Assembly: GCA_905182995.1 (NCBI GenBank)
Contig: CAJJDP010000043.1
Location: 124,001 to 188,000, forward strand
Length of the DNA: 64,000 nt
Reading direction: 5' to 3'
From: Paramecium octaurelia
Taxonomy: Eukaryota; Ciliophora; Oligohymenophorea; Peniculida; Parameciidae
Part shown: in pieces, positions 1 through 10,985 of the stretch
How the letters are laid out: every line of letters starts with the position of its first letter
Numbering within the stretch: the stretch's first letter is position 1
Translations under genes and position numbers: made by a program
The notes under the pieces: model-generated
What the model saw: the letters and a program-made list of their open reading frames with translations, nothing else
What the model was told of the DNA's origin: nothing
Databases searched by the model: none

Positions 1-336
1 ACATTTTATTTTTAAGAGTTTTTGAATTTTCACTTTTAAAAACTTTTTTTTATAATCTCATTTAATATTCTACTCTATATAAAATGACTGAATTAATGAA
101 ATCCCCAATATTCAAATAATTGATGCTACAGTTAATTGACCTTTTAAAAAAAACTCTATTAAATGAAACTCTTATTGTTAAATATAAATATTATTCTTCT
201 TAGTAATGTTATTAGAAACCTATTTACTTTGTTATGGAAATATATTATAAGTATAAGAAATATATTAGAAAACATGATAATAAATATTGGCATAAAGTAT
301 TAAAAAGTTTAAGAAATTAATTAAATTATTTAATTT

Positions 337-2003
337 ATGGACGATCCAAGGTTTGCACGTATTAAGAAAGATCCAAGATTTAAATCATTACCAAAGAAAC
401 AACTCAAAACTAAACTAAACAAAAAATTCAGTTCCATTCTCAGGGACCCAAAGTTTTCTACTAAGCCTAAATTTGACATATATGGAAATAAGAGAAAGCA
501 AGACTCAGAATTCAAGGATCATTATGAATTGGATGATTAAGAGGAAGAATAAGTAGTTCAAAACGAAGAAGATGTAGAAAAAGAAGTTGAAGATTAATCA
601 AATTAATAAGAGGACTCTTAAGAAAAATCATAAAATGAATCTGATCAAAATGAAGAAGAACTAAATTCTGAGGAAGATATTTCTATATCATCAGGAGTTG
701 ATAATTGGGAAGATGAAGAGTTAGATTAAAAGAATGCTCCAATTATTTTATAAGCTACTAAGAGATTGGCATTATAAAATTATGATTGGTAATAAATCAA
801 GGCAAAGGATTTATTCGTCCTTTTCTCTTCATTTGCACCCACAGGCTCATCTATATAGCAAGTATAAGTCTTTGTAAGTGAATATGGAAAGTAAAAATTG
901 GCTGAAGAGAATGAATTCGGACCAAGACAAATATTCAAAGATAACTATGTGTAAGTATTTTAATTCAATTTTTAGACCAAAAAAATAAAAAGATGAAGTC
1001 AGTGCAGTAAATGAATTGATAGTAAAAGGAAATGAAGAGGATTTAGATGTAGACCCTGTAAAATTGAGACAATATGAAAAAGATAGACTTAAATACTATT
1101 ACGCAGTTATTGAATGTGATTCAGCCAAAACAGCAGATTAAATATATTAACAAATTAATGGCTAAGAATTTGAATTAACTAATATCAAAATTGATTTGAG
1201 ATTCATCCCTAATGATGTTGTCCTACCAAAGGAGAATCTCAAATAGGAATGCAATACTTTACCATCTCATATTACATCAACCAATATTATCAATAGAGCT
1301 GTTGGCCACACAGATGTAAAACTAACTTGGGAGGATAGTAAGCCTAGAACTAATTTTTGGAATAAAAACATTAAAAATTTTAATAAAGAAGATTTTGAAG
1401 ATATTGTTGGAAATTATGAAAGCGAAGATGAGGATAAGATTAAGGATGAAGTCAAAGATCTTTTAAATTAAGTTTAAGAAAATAAAAATGAAGAAGAGGA
1501 GGATTGGAGAAGTTCATTTAAAAAGAGTATTAATATATCTAATTGTTAGAATCTAAGAGTAATCTAAAAGTTACATTCCAAAGTGGATTTAATCCAAATG
1601 GTTAAAATTCAATTATTGAAAGAATGGGTTAGAAGTAAAAAAATTTCCATGTGCCAAAAGAAGGCAGAATAGATGATTTTTTTGTTGGATTCTAAGAATA
1701 AGAAGAGGATGATAACGAGGGAAGACCAAAAGAGCATTTAAAATATTTAGAGAAAAAGAAACTTAAAAAATAAGAATTAAAATAAAAGAAATTAGAATCA
1801 GCACAATTAAAATTATTAGTTGAAGATGATAAAAAGCCAAAAGTTGGATTCAATCCTAATGATAAAAGGTAGAATATTTTGTAAATAACTTTAGATTTGA
1901 AGCCATACACACTAAGCCTGAATATGCAATCGATCCAACTAACAAATAATTTAAATCTGCAAATAATGAATAGGAACATAGAAAAAAGCAGAAATTATTA
2001 TGA
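337..2003 (+). CDS. ESF1: ESF1-like nucleolar pre-rRNA processing protein
   Basis: Predicted 530-residue protein with three introns (951-975, 1527-1549, 1869-1894). ESF1 is a nucleolar factor needed for 18S rRNA maturation. The family signature is visible throughout: a basic N-terminus (DDPRFARIKKDPRFK), an acidic Glu/Asp-rich stretch, then YDWQQIKAKDLFVLFSSF and SEYGK, the block RLKYYYAVIECDS, the strand IDLRFIPNDV, and a C-terminal IDDFFVGF followed by a Lys-rich helix and KRFEAIHTKPEYAIDPTNKQF. The second intron was deduced because the reading frame switches at 1527 and excising 23 nt rejoins family-like sequence (LKVTFQSGF). Starts at the first ATG of the open frame, ends at TGA. The family call is firm; intron edges are inferred from frame and GT/AG. 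Confidence 0.9.
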
Positions 2004-2040
2004 TTAGTTTATATTTATGTAAATGTAATTTGTTTTTAAT

Positions 2041-2430
2041 ATTTTAATATCTTTAACAAAGCTTTTAATTGTATCACTATTTTAAGTTAATAAGGAGTTT
2101 TGGTAGAGTAGAATAAGGTGAAGATGGTTGACAGTTGAAGAGATCAAAGTTTTAATGAATAAATAGTGATTATGATAACCTTTTATAATTTAATTTACTC
2201 AAAACTAACTAAACTATTGAATTAAAGTCTTTCTCATTGGATGAAATCCCTAAATTACGAATTCATATGATTCTTTAGAAGTCATTTTCTCTTATCTCCA
2301 TTTCTACCAAACTGGTAATTCTATTAACCAATCCCTATACAAACTAAAAAGATAGTAACATGAGAATGCTATTGAAATTGCAGTTAAATCTATTAATCAA
2401 CTAATTGAATTACAATTCTTTCCGAAATGA
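2041..2430 (+). other. possible small gene or gene remnant, unrecognised
   Basis: Between ESF1 and the threonine dehydratase there are two overlapping open stretches that look mildly coding: one about 2170-2300 reading FSLDEIPKLRIHMIL, and one about 2290-2430 reading NAIEIAVKSINQLIELQFF and ending in TGA at 2428-2430. I could not join them with a good 20-35 nt intron, and no start is convincing. It may be a short gene, a decayed gene, or chance. No family is recognised. Confidence 0.25.
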
Positions 2431-2440
2431 TTTCTCATTG

Positions 2441-3836
2441 CAGCCTATTTTCTCTTTATATAAATTTCATTTGATGGTTTAAAGAAATAATTATGGTATT
2501 GCATTTTATTAATTAAAAATATGTTGAATTTTTTATGAATTTCATTGAGCATTAGAAATATTGATTTATAACAAAATAGAAAATCTTAATGTTTTGAGTC
2601 TGTACAATTTACAAAATATAGTCTAATAAATAACGCTACAATTAATATATTGTATTAGAAAATTTGTAAAAAGTAGGAATATTAAAGCTAATTTAATATA
2701 CTTATAGTTATAACCCTGACAATTTTGCTGTTGATAAATGATGGTAGAGTTAATTATTGAGCTATGAACCCCTTGTTTTCGGCATAATAAAACTAACAGA
2801 TGTTCAAATTGTTTGTCTAAGAATATGAGTGATTGTATAATTATTTTAAAAGTAATAATTAAAGGTCTAGCAACTTGGTGTATTTGGAAAAATGGTGAGA
2901 ATTAAATAAACTTTAAATAATTTTGTGAGTGAGTATCTTATTGAAATAAATTAAATAATATATCATAAATGTCATCAATAACAATTCCGATGATAACATA
3001 GGCTCATCGTCTTCAAAAAGACAGCACTTTGAATTTTCGAACAAAATTGCATCCATCAATTAGATTGTCTGAAAAATATCATTGCAATATTCATCTGAAA
3101 AGAGAAGATCAATAACAAATCAGAGTATTTAAGATGAGAGGTGCATTCAATTCCTTTATGAGTTTAACCCAAGAACAGAAAACAAAAGGCTTAGTCACTG
3201 TTAGTGATGGGAATTTTGCAGAGGCTTTTGCCTTCTTTTGCAATCATTTCAAAATCAAAGGTACATCAATTATCTTAAGGACTAGGAACTGTCTTTTTGC
3301 CTGAAGTGTGTTTCCAATGGAAGATAGAAATAATTTAGAAGTATGGGAAGGATTATGTTGAAATAAGAAGTGTTGGAGAATCATTTGATGAAGCTGAAGC
3401 TGCAGCTTAAGAATATATAAAATAACATGATAGACTAATGATACATCCATGTGATAATGTTAAGGCAATCATAGGAAATGCCACAATTGTAGCAAAATAT
3501 TTATTAATATAAAGGGCATAGAAATAATAGAAGAGTTTCCAGGAGAAGTAGATTTCGTTTTTGTGCCAGTTGGAGCAGGAGCATTGGCAGCTGGAATAGC
3601 AACCTACTTCAAGGCAATGTCTCCAAATACCAAAATAATTGGGGTTTAACCTGATGGAGCAGCATCTATGAAAGCATCATTTGATGCAAAAAAAGTTGTG
3701 ACGATAGAAAGTATGTCTAGATTCTGTGATGGATCTGCTGTAAAAACAGTTCCTAAACTTACATTTGACATTTGTTAACAAAGTCTAGATGATTTGGTAG
3801 TAGTGCCTGAAGGAAAAGTTAGTTCAACCATTCTTG
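2441..3836. repeat. left copy of a 1,396-nt duplicated block (gap A)
   Basis: This block recurs base for base, as far as I compared, at 3838-5233 with an offset of 1,397. It runs exactly up to the single N at 3837 and its partner begins immediately after it. That geometry is what two contigs with an unrecognised overlap produce, so I read it as an assembly duplication. Confidence 0.93.
2969..3836 (+). CDS. partial duplicate of the threonine dehydratase-like gene, cut by the gap
   Basis: Identical to the first 868 nt of the complete gene at 4366-5715, including its first two introns, and stops at the N at 3837. It lacks the end of the catalytic domain and the ACT-like tail. I treat it as an assembly copy and not a second gene, because the duplicated block ends exactly at the gap and both copies look identical, intergenic sequence included. 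Confidence 0.85.
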
Positions 3837-3837
3837 N

Positions 3838-5233
3838 CAGCCTATTTTCTCTTTATATAAATTTCATTTGATGGTTTAAAGAAATAATTATGGTATTGCA
3901 TTTTATTAATTAAAAATATGTTGAATTTTTTATGAATTTCATTGAGCATTAGAAATATTGATTTATAACAAAATAGAAAATCTTAATGTTTTGAGTCTGT
4001 ACAATTTACAAAATATAGTCTAATAAATAACGCTACAATTAATATATTGTATTAGAAAATTTGTAAAAAGTAGGAATATTAAAGCTAATTTAATATACTT
4101 ATAGTTATAACCCTGACAATTTTGCTGTTGATAAATGATGGTAGAGTTAATTATTGAGCTATGAACCCCTTGTTTTCGGCATAATAAAACTAACAGATGT
4201 TCAAATTGTTTGTCTAAGAATATGAGTGATTGTATAATTATTTTAAAAGTAATAATTAAAGGTCTAGCAACTTGGTGTATTTGGAAAAATGGTGAGAATT
4301 AAATAAACTTTAAATAATTTTGTGAGTGAGTATCTTATTGAAATAAATTAAATAATATATCATAAATGTCATCAATAACAATTCCGATGATAACATAGGC
4401 TCATCGTCTTCAAAAAGACAGCACTTTGAATTTTCGAACAAAATTGCATCCATCAATTAGATTGTCTGAAAAATATCATTGCAATATTCATCTGAAAAGA
4501 GAAGATCAATAACAAATCAGAGTATTTAAGATGAGAGGTGCATTCAATTCCTTTATGAGTTTAACCCAAGAACAGAAAACAAAAGGCTTAGTCACTGTTA
4601 GTGATGGGAATTTTGCAGAGGCTTTTGCCTTCTTTTGCAATCATTTCAAAATCAAAGGTACATCAATTATCTTAAGGACTAGGAACTGTCTTTTTGCCTG
4701 AAGTGTGTTTCCAATGGAAGATAGAAATAATTTAGAAGTATGGGAAGGATTATGTTGAAATAAGAAGTGTTGGAGAATCATTTGATGAAGCTGAAGCTGC
4801 AGCTTAAGAATATATAAAATAACATGATAGACTAATGATACATCCATGTGATAATGTTAAGGCAATCATAGGAAATGCCACAATTGTAGCAAAATATTTA
4901 TTAATATAAAGGGCATAGAAATAATAGAAGAGTTTCCAGGAGAAGTAGATTTCGTTTTTGTGCCAGTTGGAGCAGGAGCATTGGCAGCTGGAATAGCAAC
5001 CTACTTCAAGGCAATGTCTCCAAATACCAAAATAATTGGGGTTTAACCTGATGGAGCAGCATCTATGAAAGCATCATTTGATGCAAAAAAAGTTGTGACG
5101 ATAGAAAGTATGTCTAGATTCTGTGATGGATCTGCTGTAAAAACAGTTCCTAAACTTACATTTGACATTTGTTAACAAAGTCTAGATGATTTGGTAGTAG
5201 TGCCTGAAGGAAAAGTTAGTTCAACCATTCTTG
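3838..5233. repeat. right copy of the 1,396-nt duplicated block (gap A)
   Basis: Partner of 2441-3836. It starts at the base after the N and continues without a seam into unique sequence that completes the threonine dehydratase gene, so this copy carries the intact locus. Both copies hold about 530 nt of AT-rich non-coding sequence upstream of the start codon; no gene is seen there. Confidence 0.93.
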
Positions 5234-5715
5234 AATTATATAACCAGGGTATAGCAGTGGAACCAGCTGGAGTAATATTAATGCAAATATTTTTAGGCTT
5301 TGGCAGTCTCAGTTTTGGATCAATATGCATCATAAATAAAGGATAAAAATGTTGTCTGTTTAATTTCAGGAGGAACAGTCGATCTTTCAAGATTTGATGA
5401 ATTTAAGGAGCATTCATTATTGTTCGAAGGATTGAAATACTTCTTTTTGATTCAAATTCCTTTCAGACCTGGCATTCTCAAGAGCTTTGTTAGTTTGTAA
5501 ATTAATATTCTAGAATTAGATGTTTGGGGCCAGATGATGAAATTAGCCATATCCAGTTCTAGAAAAAAACCAATAGAGAAAGGGGACCATGTTTGGTGGC
5601 TATAGAAGTAGCTAAAAAGGAGAACATCAAAAAAGTCATGGAGAACATGACGAAAATGCATTTATAATATGAAGTTGTAAATGATTCAAAGGAGTTGTTT
5701 GATTTATTGGTTTGA
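4366..5715 (+). CDS. threonine ammonia-lyase (dehydratase)-like PLP enzyme with C-terminal ACT-like domain
   Basis: 416 residues after removing four introns (25, 26, 25 and 23 nt). Biosynthetic threonine dehydratase makes 2-oxobutanoate from threonine with pyridoxal phosphate, the first step to isoleucine. Seen here: LSEKY then LKREDQQ, the PLP-lysine motif [14 protein letters not shown], the glycine-rich [20 protein letters not shown], a DGSAVK block, a C-terminal SGG motif (LISGG), and a tail ([21 protein letters not shown]) like the ACT-type regulatory region of IlvA. Odd: the usual phosphate-loop S-A-G-N-H appears as SDGNF, and the substrate-loop region is divergent, so activity may differ from the family or be lost. 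TGA at 5713-5715. Confidence 0.82.
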
Positions 5716-5743
5716 TAAATTATAATATTAACGTATATAAAAT

Positions 5744-8700
5744 ATGTCTGTTATATTCGATTAGTTGGATGTATGCTTATTAATGAATACTTTAGAATAT
5801 CTAATCACTTAGATTTAGATTTACTTAGGCAATCAAGTTGGGAGTCTCTCTATATTACATTGAAAATTGCAACTTAAAAAGACTTATAGTTACCGATAAT
5901 CAAATAGCATCATATAATGAGTCTGAAGCTATAAATGTGTTATAAAACGTTTCACAGATATGTTCTGACAGTAAAACTTTGTTTTGTTTACAGAGTATAA
6001 AATTACCTCATTCTTTAAGCAAATGGTGACCTGTATTTAATTGACTAATAACCTAAATTGCTAGTTTCGGGAAAGAACTTCATGGACATTACACCTACAA
6101 CTGCTATTGATCATTCTGGAAGAGGATTTTTTTGGAAAAATAATAAACCTATCTATTCTCATTGTAAACATATCAGTACTTATCAAGACAAAATGACATT
6201 AATTACAAGTAAAATTTTAATTAATTAATTAAGTTGGTGGAAAGATTTTTAACATAGAGAATAACACTTAAATTCCTATAGAATAATTAAATGGTCTCGG
6301 AGTTAATGGGTATTTTAAGAAGTCATTATTGTTCTAATTTGGTGGTATTGCTATTACAGAAAATGGTGATGCTTATTGTTATAATACCAAAATGATTAAA
6401 CTAAAAACATCTAACCTAGAGGATATTTAAGCAAGTAATAGATTTATTTTTGGAATCTAAGGAAAATATATATTGTAATGGAATCTAGATGATTTCTAAA
6501 ATCATCAATTTTTTGTCAACTAGACTTTATTTAAAAAGATGAATTATGGTCATGAAATATAAATTAATTGTAGAAAGAAAGAGTTTTAAGAAGTCAAATT
6601 TATTTTTTCAAATCAATATTCTTAATATTGTTGTGCATCCATACAATAAATCTCCAAATAGAATTAGAATGATTAATCTATTTCAGTTCTTGAAAGAACA
6701 TTCTCTAGAAGCACTGTTTAAAACTTGAAATAATAATTATTTGATTAATGGGATCCACCATCAAAAAAGAAAGCCCAAGAAGTTAGATAAAGTAAATTTC
6801 TTCGAGGAGATAAAACAGATAGATCCGATGCAAGTAATCGATAAACTGATAGAATTGATAGAAAAGATGATATTACCCAATAATTATAAGAATAAAAAAA
6901 TAGATAATAAAATAATATTAACCTTATTGAAAAATCTATTAAATAAGATAATTTTGTTACAGAATAAGACTAAAAAAATTTACAAATTGATGCAAACTTT
7001 AACTTCAATAATATTTAAAAAAAAAAGTGCGACATTTTAGCTCCTCTTGAAATTTCAAAATTTAATTTAAATAATAAACCATAACAACAAGAAACTTAAT
7101 TATAAGACAATAAAAATAATCAACCAAATTAAGTAGAATTAATATCATAAAAATAATAAAATTTAATTGAAGAATAATTAATATAATAATAATAGGAGGA
7201 AAATAAATAAGATTTGAAATATAAAAAGAGTGAAGTATAATAAAAAATGGAATTTAAAGTAGCAGAAGAAGAGTAAGAATTAAAACAATAGGAAAAATCA
7301 TAATAATAGTAGTAGTAGTAGTAATAATAATAACAACAATAATAATAATAATAACAATAATAATAACAATAATAATAATAATAATAACAATAATAATATT
7401 AATAATAACAACAACAATAATAATAATAATAAAATCTAGATTAATTATTAAATTCAATAAACTTGCCTAAATAGTGTTCTGAAGAAATAAAATAATCTTC
7501 AAAATTGTTGGATTAGTACAAAAAATAATTTGATTTAATTTTAAAATCAAGGTATGAATAAAATATGGAGTAATCAATTTATAGTAATAATTGTGAAAAT
7601 CTTTAAAAGATCAAATAAATTGATTAAGAAACAATATGTTCATAATAAAATATCATAAGTCAAAAATTGTAGTCAATTAGAGAAATATATGATCAACCTA
7701 TATTTAGAACATAAAATAATAGTTTGTATACATTGGATGAGGAAAGTTCAGTTGAATAAAGTATTTGCTAAGAAGAAGAAAAAGGTATGTATTAAAGATA
7801 AAAACTTTAAATCTATGATATATTTGAAAACTAGCCTGATTCATAACCATTATCAAAAAATTCAGAAAATTTCCAATAATAGAGTTAATCCCAAGATTTC
7901 AATTTGCCTACAGCATCTTAGGAAAATACAATCTAATTGACAGAGCTGTAATTGCCTCCGATTTAATCTTCATTAAATAGTTTTTTTAGTAAATTATAGT
8001 TAAAACCAGAAAAAACAATAGATTAAATTCTCAAATCATAAACTTAGAAAGAAGAATTCTATGAAAATAATCCAACTTCAAATCCAAGTGAAATAATATC
8101 ACAAGATGAAATTTCGTAAACAAAAAAGATAAGGTCATTTTTAAAGCCTGAATAAATGTAAAATTAAAAATAAAAGAATGCCGTAGAAATAATGGATCAA
8201 TAATCTCTTATTGATTATTAAAACAACAGTGATTTTATTGATTAATAGCATGATAGTTTTATGCAGATTTTACAAACAGAAAAAAAACAATAGGAAAACA
8301 ATAAGATTTAAAATATAATGTCAATTTTTGATTAAATACAAATATAACCAAAAAAAAGTAGTCCTTAAAAAATGAATATATTCAAAAAATAAGGGTAAGA
8401 AAATAAAATAAAAAAAATTTAAATGCCATTAGATTTTGATGGATAATTAGATGAAAATTTATCCGAAATAAAAAATATTTTAAAAGAAAAAAACCAACAA
8501 ATATATGAAAAAAAATAATCACCGCTAAAACAAAATATCAATATACATAAAACTTTAATTACTTTTTCTTAAGATATATCATAAGAAGAAGTTGAGGACA
8601 GAGTTATGTAAGTTGTTAAAATAGATTAAAATCTACAAACTGAGCCTCATAAACATTCTCCAATAAAATAGAAATCTCCTCTTAAGGAGAATAATGCTTC

Positions 8701-9445
8701 ATCAAGCAAATACCATTCTCTTTAATTAAGTGAATAGAAAGTCTTGACTAAGATTAATTAAAGTGCCGATGTAAGACAACCTAGTTTTGATGTTAAAATA
8801 ACGCCTAATCAACCTGATTAGAAATAATCATCTTCGCGCGTTAGAGTTTAACCCTTAAATTGCAATGCTATTAGACCTGAAACAATATACACCCCTCTAA
8901 GAAGCAGAAGAAATAGCACTGCAAGAGGATCAAGTGTTGAAACTAATAGATTTAAATAATTGTAAATTGAAACCTAAGTTGCAGTACCAGAAACAAAATA
9001 AAATTAAACGCCATTAATCAATAATTTTGAAGCTTTAGATTTAAGTAATGCCATGTATCACGTTGATTAAACCCTTATTGAAGATACAACAAAGCGTACT
9101 CCAGTTGCTTAACTTCTTGATGTGATTATTGTAAACTAGCAATCTAATTAAAAAACATTGAAAGAACCATAACTCATTAGAGTTGCTTCCTCATCTTAAA
9201 TTCCACCTTCTCTACGAACCAACAGTGTAGGGCCAAGCAGTAAAAAAACCGAAGTATCTCCAGTAAAAATTAAAAAATAAATGTAAAATGCACCGTCTTC
9301 AAAGAGTGTCAACGATGAGGCATTAAAATTTAAAACAAGACAATAAGATATTATTTTAAGGAAGTTATTCTTTAGATTAGATATTCAAGTTAAACTTATT
9401 AAATTGGAGTTCATGTTTAATTTGAAATAGAAGAAAGGAAAATGA
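5744..9445 (+). CDS. large RCC1-repeat-like protein with long glutamine-rich C-terminus
   Basis: 1,208 residues with three 25-nt introns (5771-5795, 5995-6019, 6209-6233), all near the 5' end. The first 250 or so residues read like RCC1/propeller blades: FCLQTNGDLYLID, SGRGFFWKNN and FGGIAITENGDAYCYN. From about residue 280 the protein becomes low-complexity, Gln, Asn, Lys and Ser rich, with a near-pure polyglutamine run at 7301-7432. Near the C-terminus there are basic Ser/Pro patches (TPLRSRRNSTARGSS) that could be phosphorylation or binding sites. RCC1-type propellers act in Ran exchange, ubiquitin ligases or scaffolds; nothing here says which. The frame stays open to TGA at 9443-9445. Confidence 0.75.
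7301..7432 (+). repeat. coding triplet repeat (TAA/TAG/CAA), polyglutamine
   Basis: Within the RCC1-like gene, 44 consecutive codons are TAA, TAG or CAA except one TAT, giving about 43 glutamines broken by a single tyrosine. Under the standard code this would be a wall of stops; the gene stays open on both sides, which shows the ciliate code directly. Confidence 0.93.
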
Positions 9446-9543
9446 TATTATTATTTTTATTACTAATTGAATATATTCAGAAGACCCAAACAAGTTTTAA
9501 TTAAAGCTTTATATATTTATTAATTAATATAAATTATAATAAA

Positions 9544-9896
9544 ATGTCAGACGTCGACATCGAGGACACGATTAACAGAATAAAAAATCACAAATCAGTC
9601 TAAGGCATAGTAATCGTGAATCATGAAGGGACAATTACAAGAACAACATATTTGAATGAGAAAAAGGAAGAAGGTAACTGTTATATTTGATTGTAAAATA
9701 AGGTGACACTATAGCTAAATCTATACCTATTTTGGCTTAAAAAGCTAGATCCTTGGTGCGTGACTTGGACCCAACAAATGATTTAGCATTTTTGCGGATA
9801 AAATCAAAGTAAAATGAAATCCTCATTGCACCAGACAAAGACCTTTTATTAATTGTCATTTAAGGACCTAAAAAATAAGGAGAAGATGATTAATGA
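9544..9896 (+). CDS. DYNLRB: roadblock/LC7-type dynein light chain
   Basis: 107 residues with one 29-nt intron (9674-9702). The sequence matches the whole roadblock fold: the N-terminal helix VDIEDTINRIKNHKSVQGI, a strand VIVNHEGTITRTTYL, a central helix with VRDLDPTNDLAFLRI, then EILIAPDKDLLLIVIQ. Roadblock light chains dimerise and bind dynein intermediate chains in cytoplasmic and axonemal dyneins. Length fits the family, plus a short acidic tail. The start is the first ATG in frame; TGA follows a TAA glutamine codon. Confidence 0.93.
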
Positions 9897-9966
9897 TTAA
9901 TATATATTTATATCATTTAAATAGGTCTGGCTAAACTAATATAATATTTAAAAATAATACATAATT

Positions 9967-10962
9967 TCATTATATTTCTATCTGTGACATATTAATCCCC
10001 ATTACTTTTGGTCTTAATCGCACTGAACCGGCCTTTTGATGAGATTGAAATCTTTTCCTTTTATTATGGTATTATGTAAGCATTTTCTTCCTTCTGGGCG
10101 ATGTCTACTTTTTCCTTGAAATGATTTAATGTCAGATGAGAATTATGCAGATCATTTCTAGATACTTTAGATTGGCTTTGTGATTTAATAAAGGTTCTAG
10201 ACTCATACATGATTTCACTTTCCTTATGTTCAGATTAGTATTATTGGAATTGAGTGATACTTTGAATTTCTCTATCTTCTAAGGGAGCAATATGTCTAAT
10301 TTCGGAGGGTTCTTTAGAATTACTGTTGCAAAATGGGAGAGTTTTAGGTAATAGTTAAGATTTGATTCTGCTTCTTCTTAGTAAGGTGAGATTTGGAACC
10401 TGGATCTCTTCTTTATTTATCACTTTGACGCTATTGATATGATTTGTAAAATTTCTCTGTTTTGTACTTTTGCGATGTTCAAGTATTTTAATTTTCTTCA
10501 AATTTTATACAAAATTAAAATCATTTAGAGTTCCTGTTATATGTTTAATAGGTTTGTCTATTTAGTATTTGTTATTAAAAGATTGTTATTTCACTAATTC
10601 CAAAGCACTTTCTATCGTAGCATCAGATCTCTGCCTCCTATTATTATTATAAAAAGGCTTTTGTAGAGTACGAGGCAATTGAGCATAACCATCAAATTTA
10701 TCTGGTTAAGGTATATAGAATTGGGGAAACTGAGATAATGATTCAATGCCGCAAGGGTAATGACATGGATCTGGTTATTGAATTCTACTTTTGAATCCTA
10801 GCTTGCCAGTATAGTCCAAGCTAAATTTTTTAATAAAATCCCCTGTTTTAGTAATCTCTTATGTGGCACCATTCAAGTTATTGATGAGAAAAAACTTGCC
10901 AGTTTCATAATCTTTACTATGAATAGAATTACTAATAAATACCGAATTAGATGGGAAGCCAT
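9967..10962 (-). CDS. unrecognised basic protein, 313 residues
   Basis: Two introns (26 nt after the seventh codon, and 9978-10005) give a single clean frame from ATG at 10960-10962 to TGA at 9967-9969. The start was chosen because the intron just after MASHLIR joins in phase to KDYETGKFFLINN, and because the next gene on this strand ends 23 nt upstream. The protein is rich in Lys, Arg, Ser and Asn, with no membrane segment and no family I recognise. Motif-like stretches include DPCHYPCGIESLSQFPQFY. It could be a ciliary or cytoskeletal protein by its neighbours, but that is only context. Confidence 0.7.
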
Positions 10963-10985
10963 TTACAAAAAATTAAAATATAAAA

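Noticed and set aside
2969-5715. Two tandem threonine dehydratase paralogues
   Set aside because: The copies look identical including intergenic DNA and stop exactly at a single N, so an assembly duplication is the simpler reading.
7254-7457. Minus-strand open frame rich in Ile and Val resembling a transmembrane peptide
   Set aside because: It is the complement of the polyglutamine tract; the plus strand carries the real gene.
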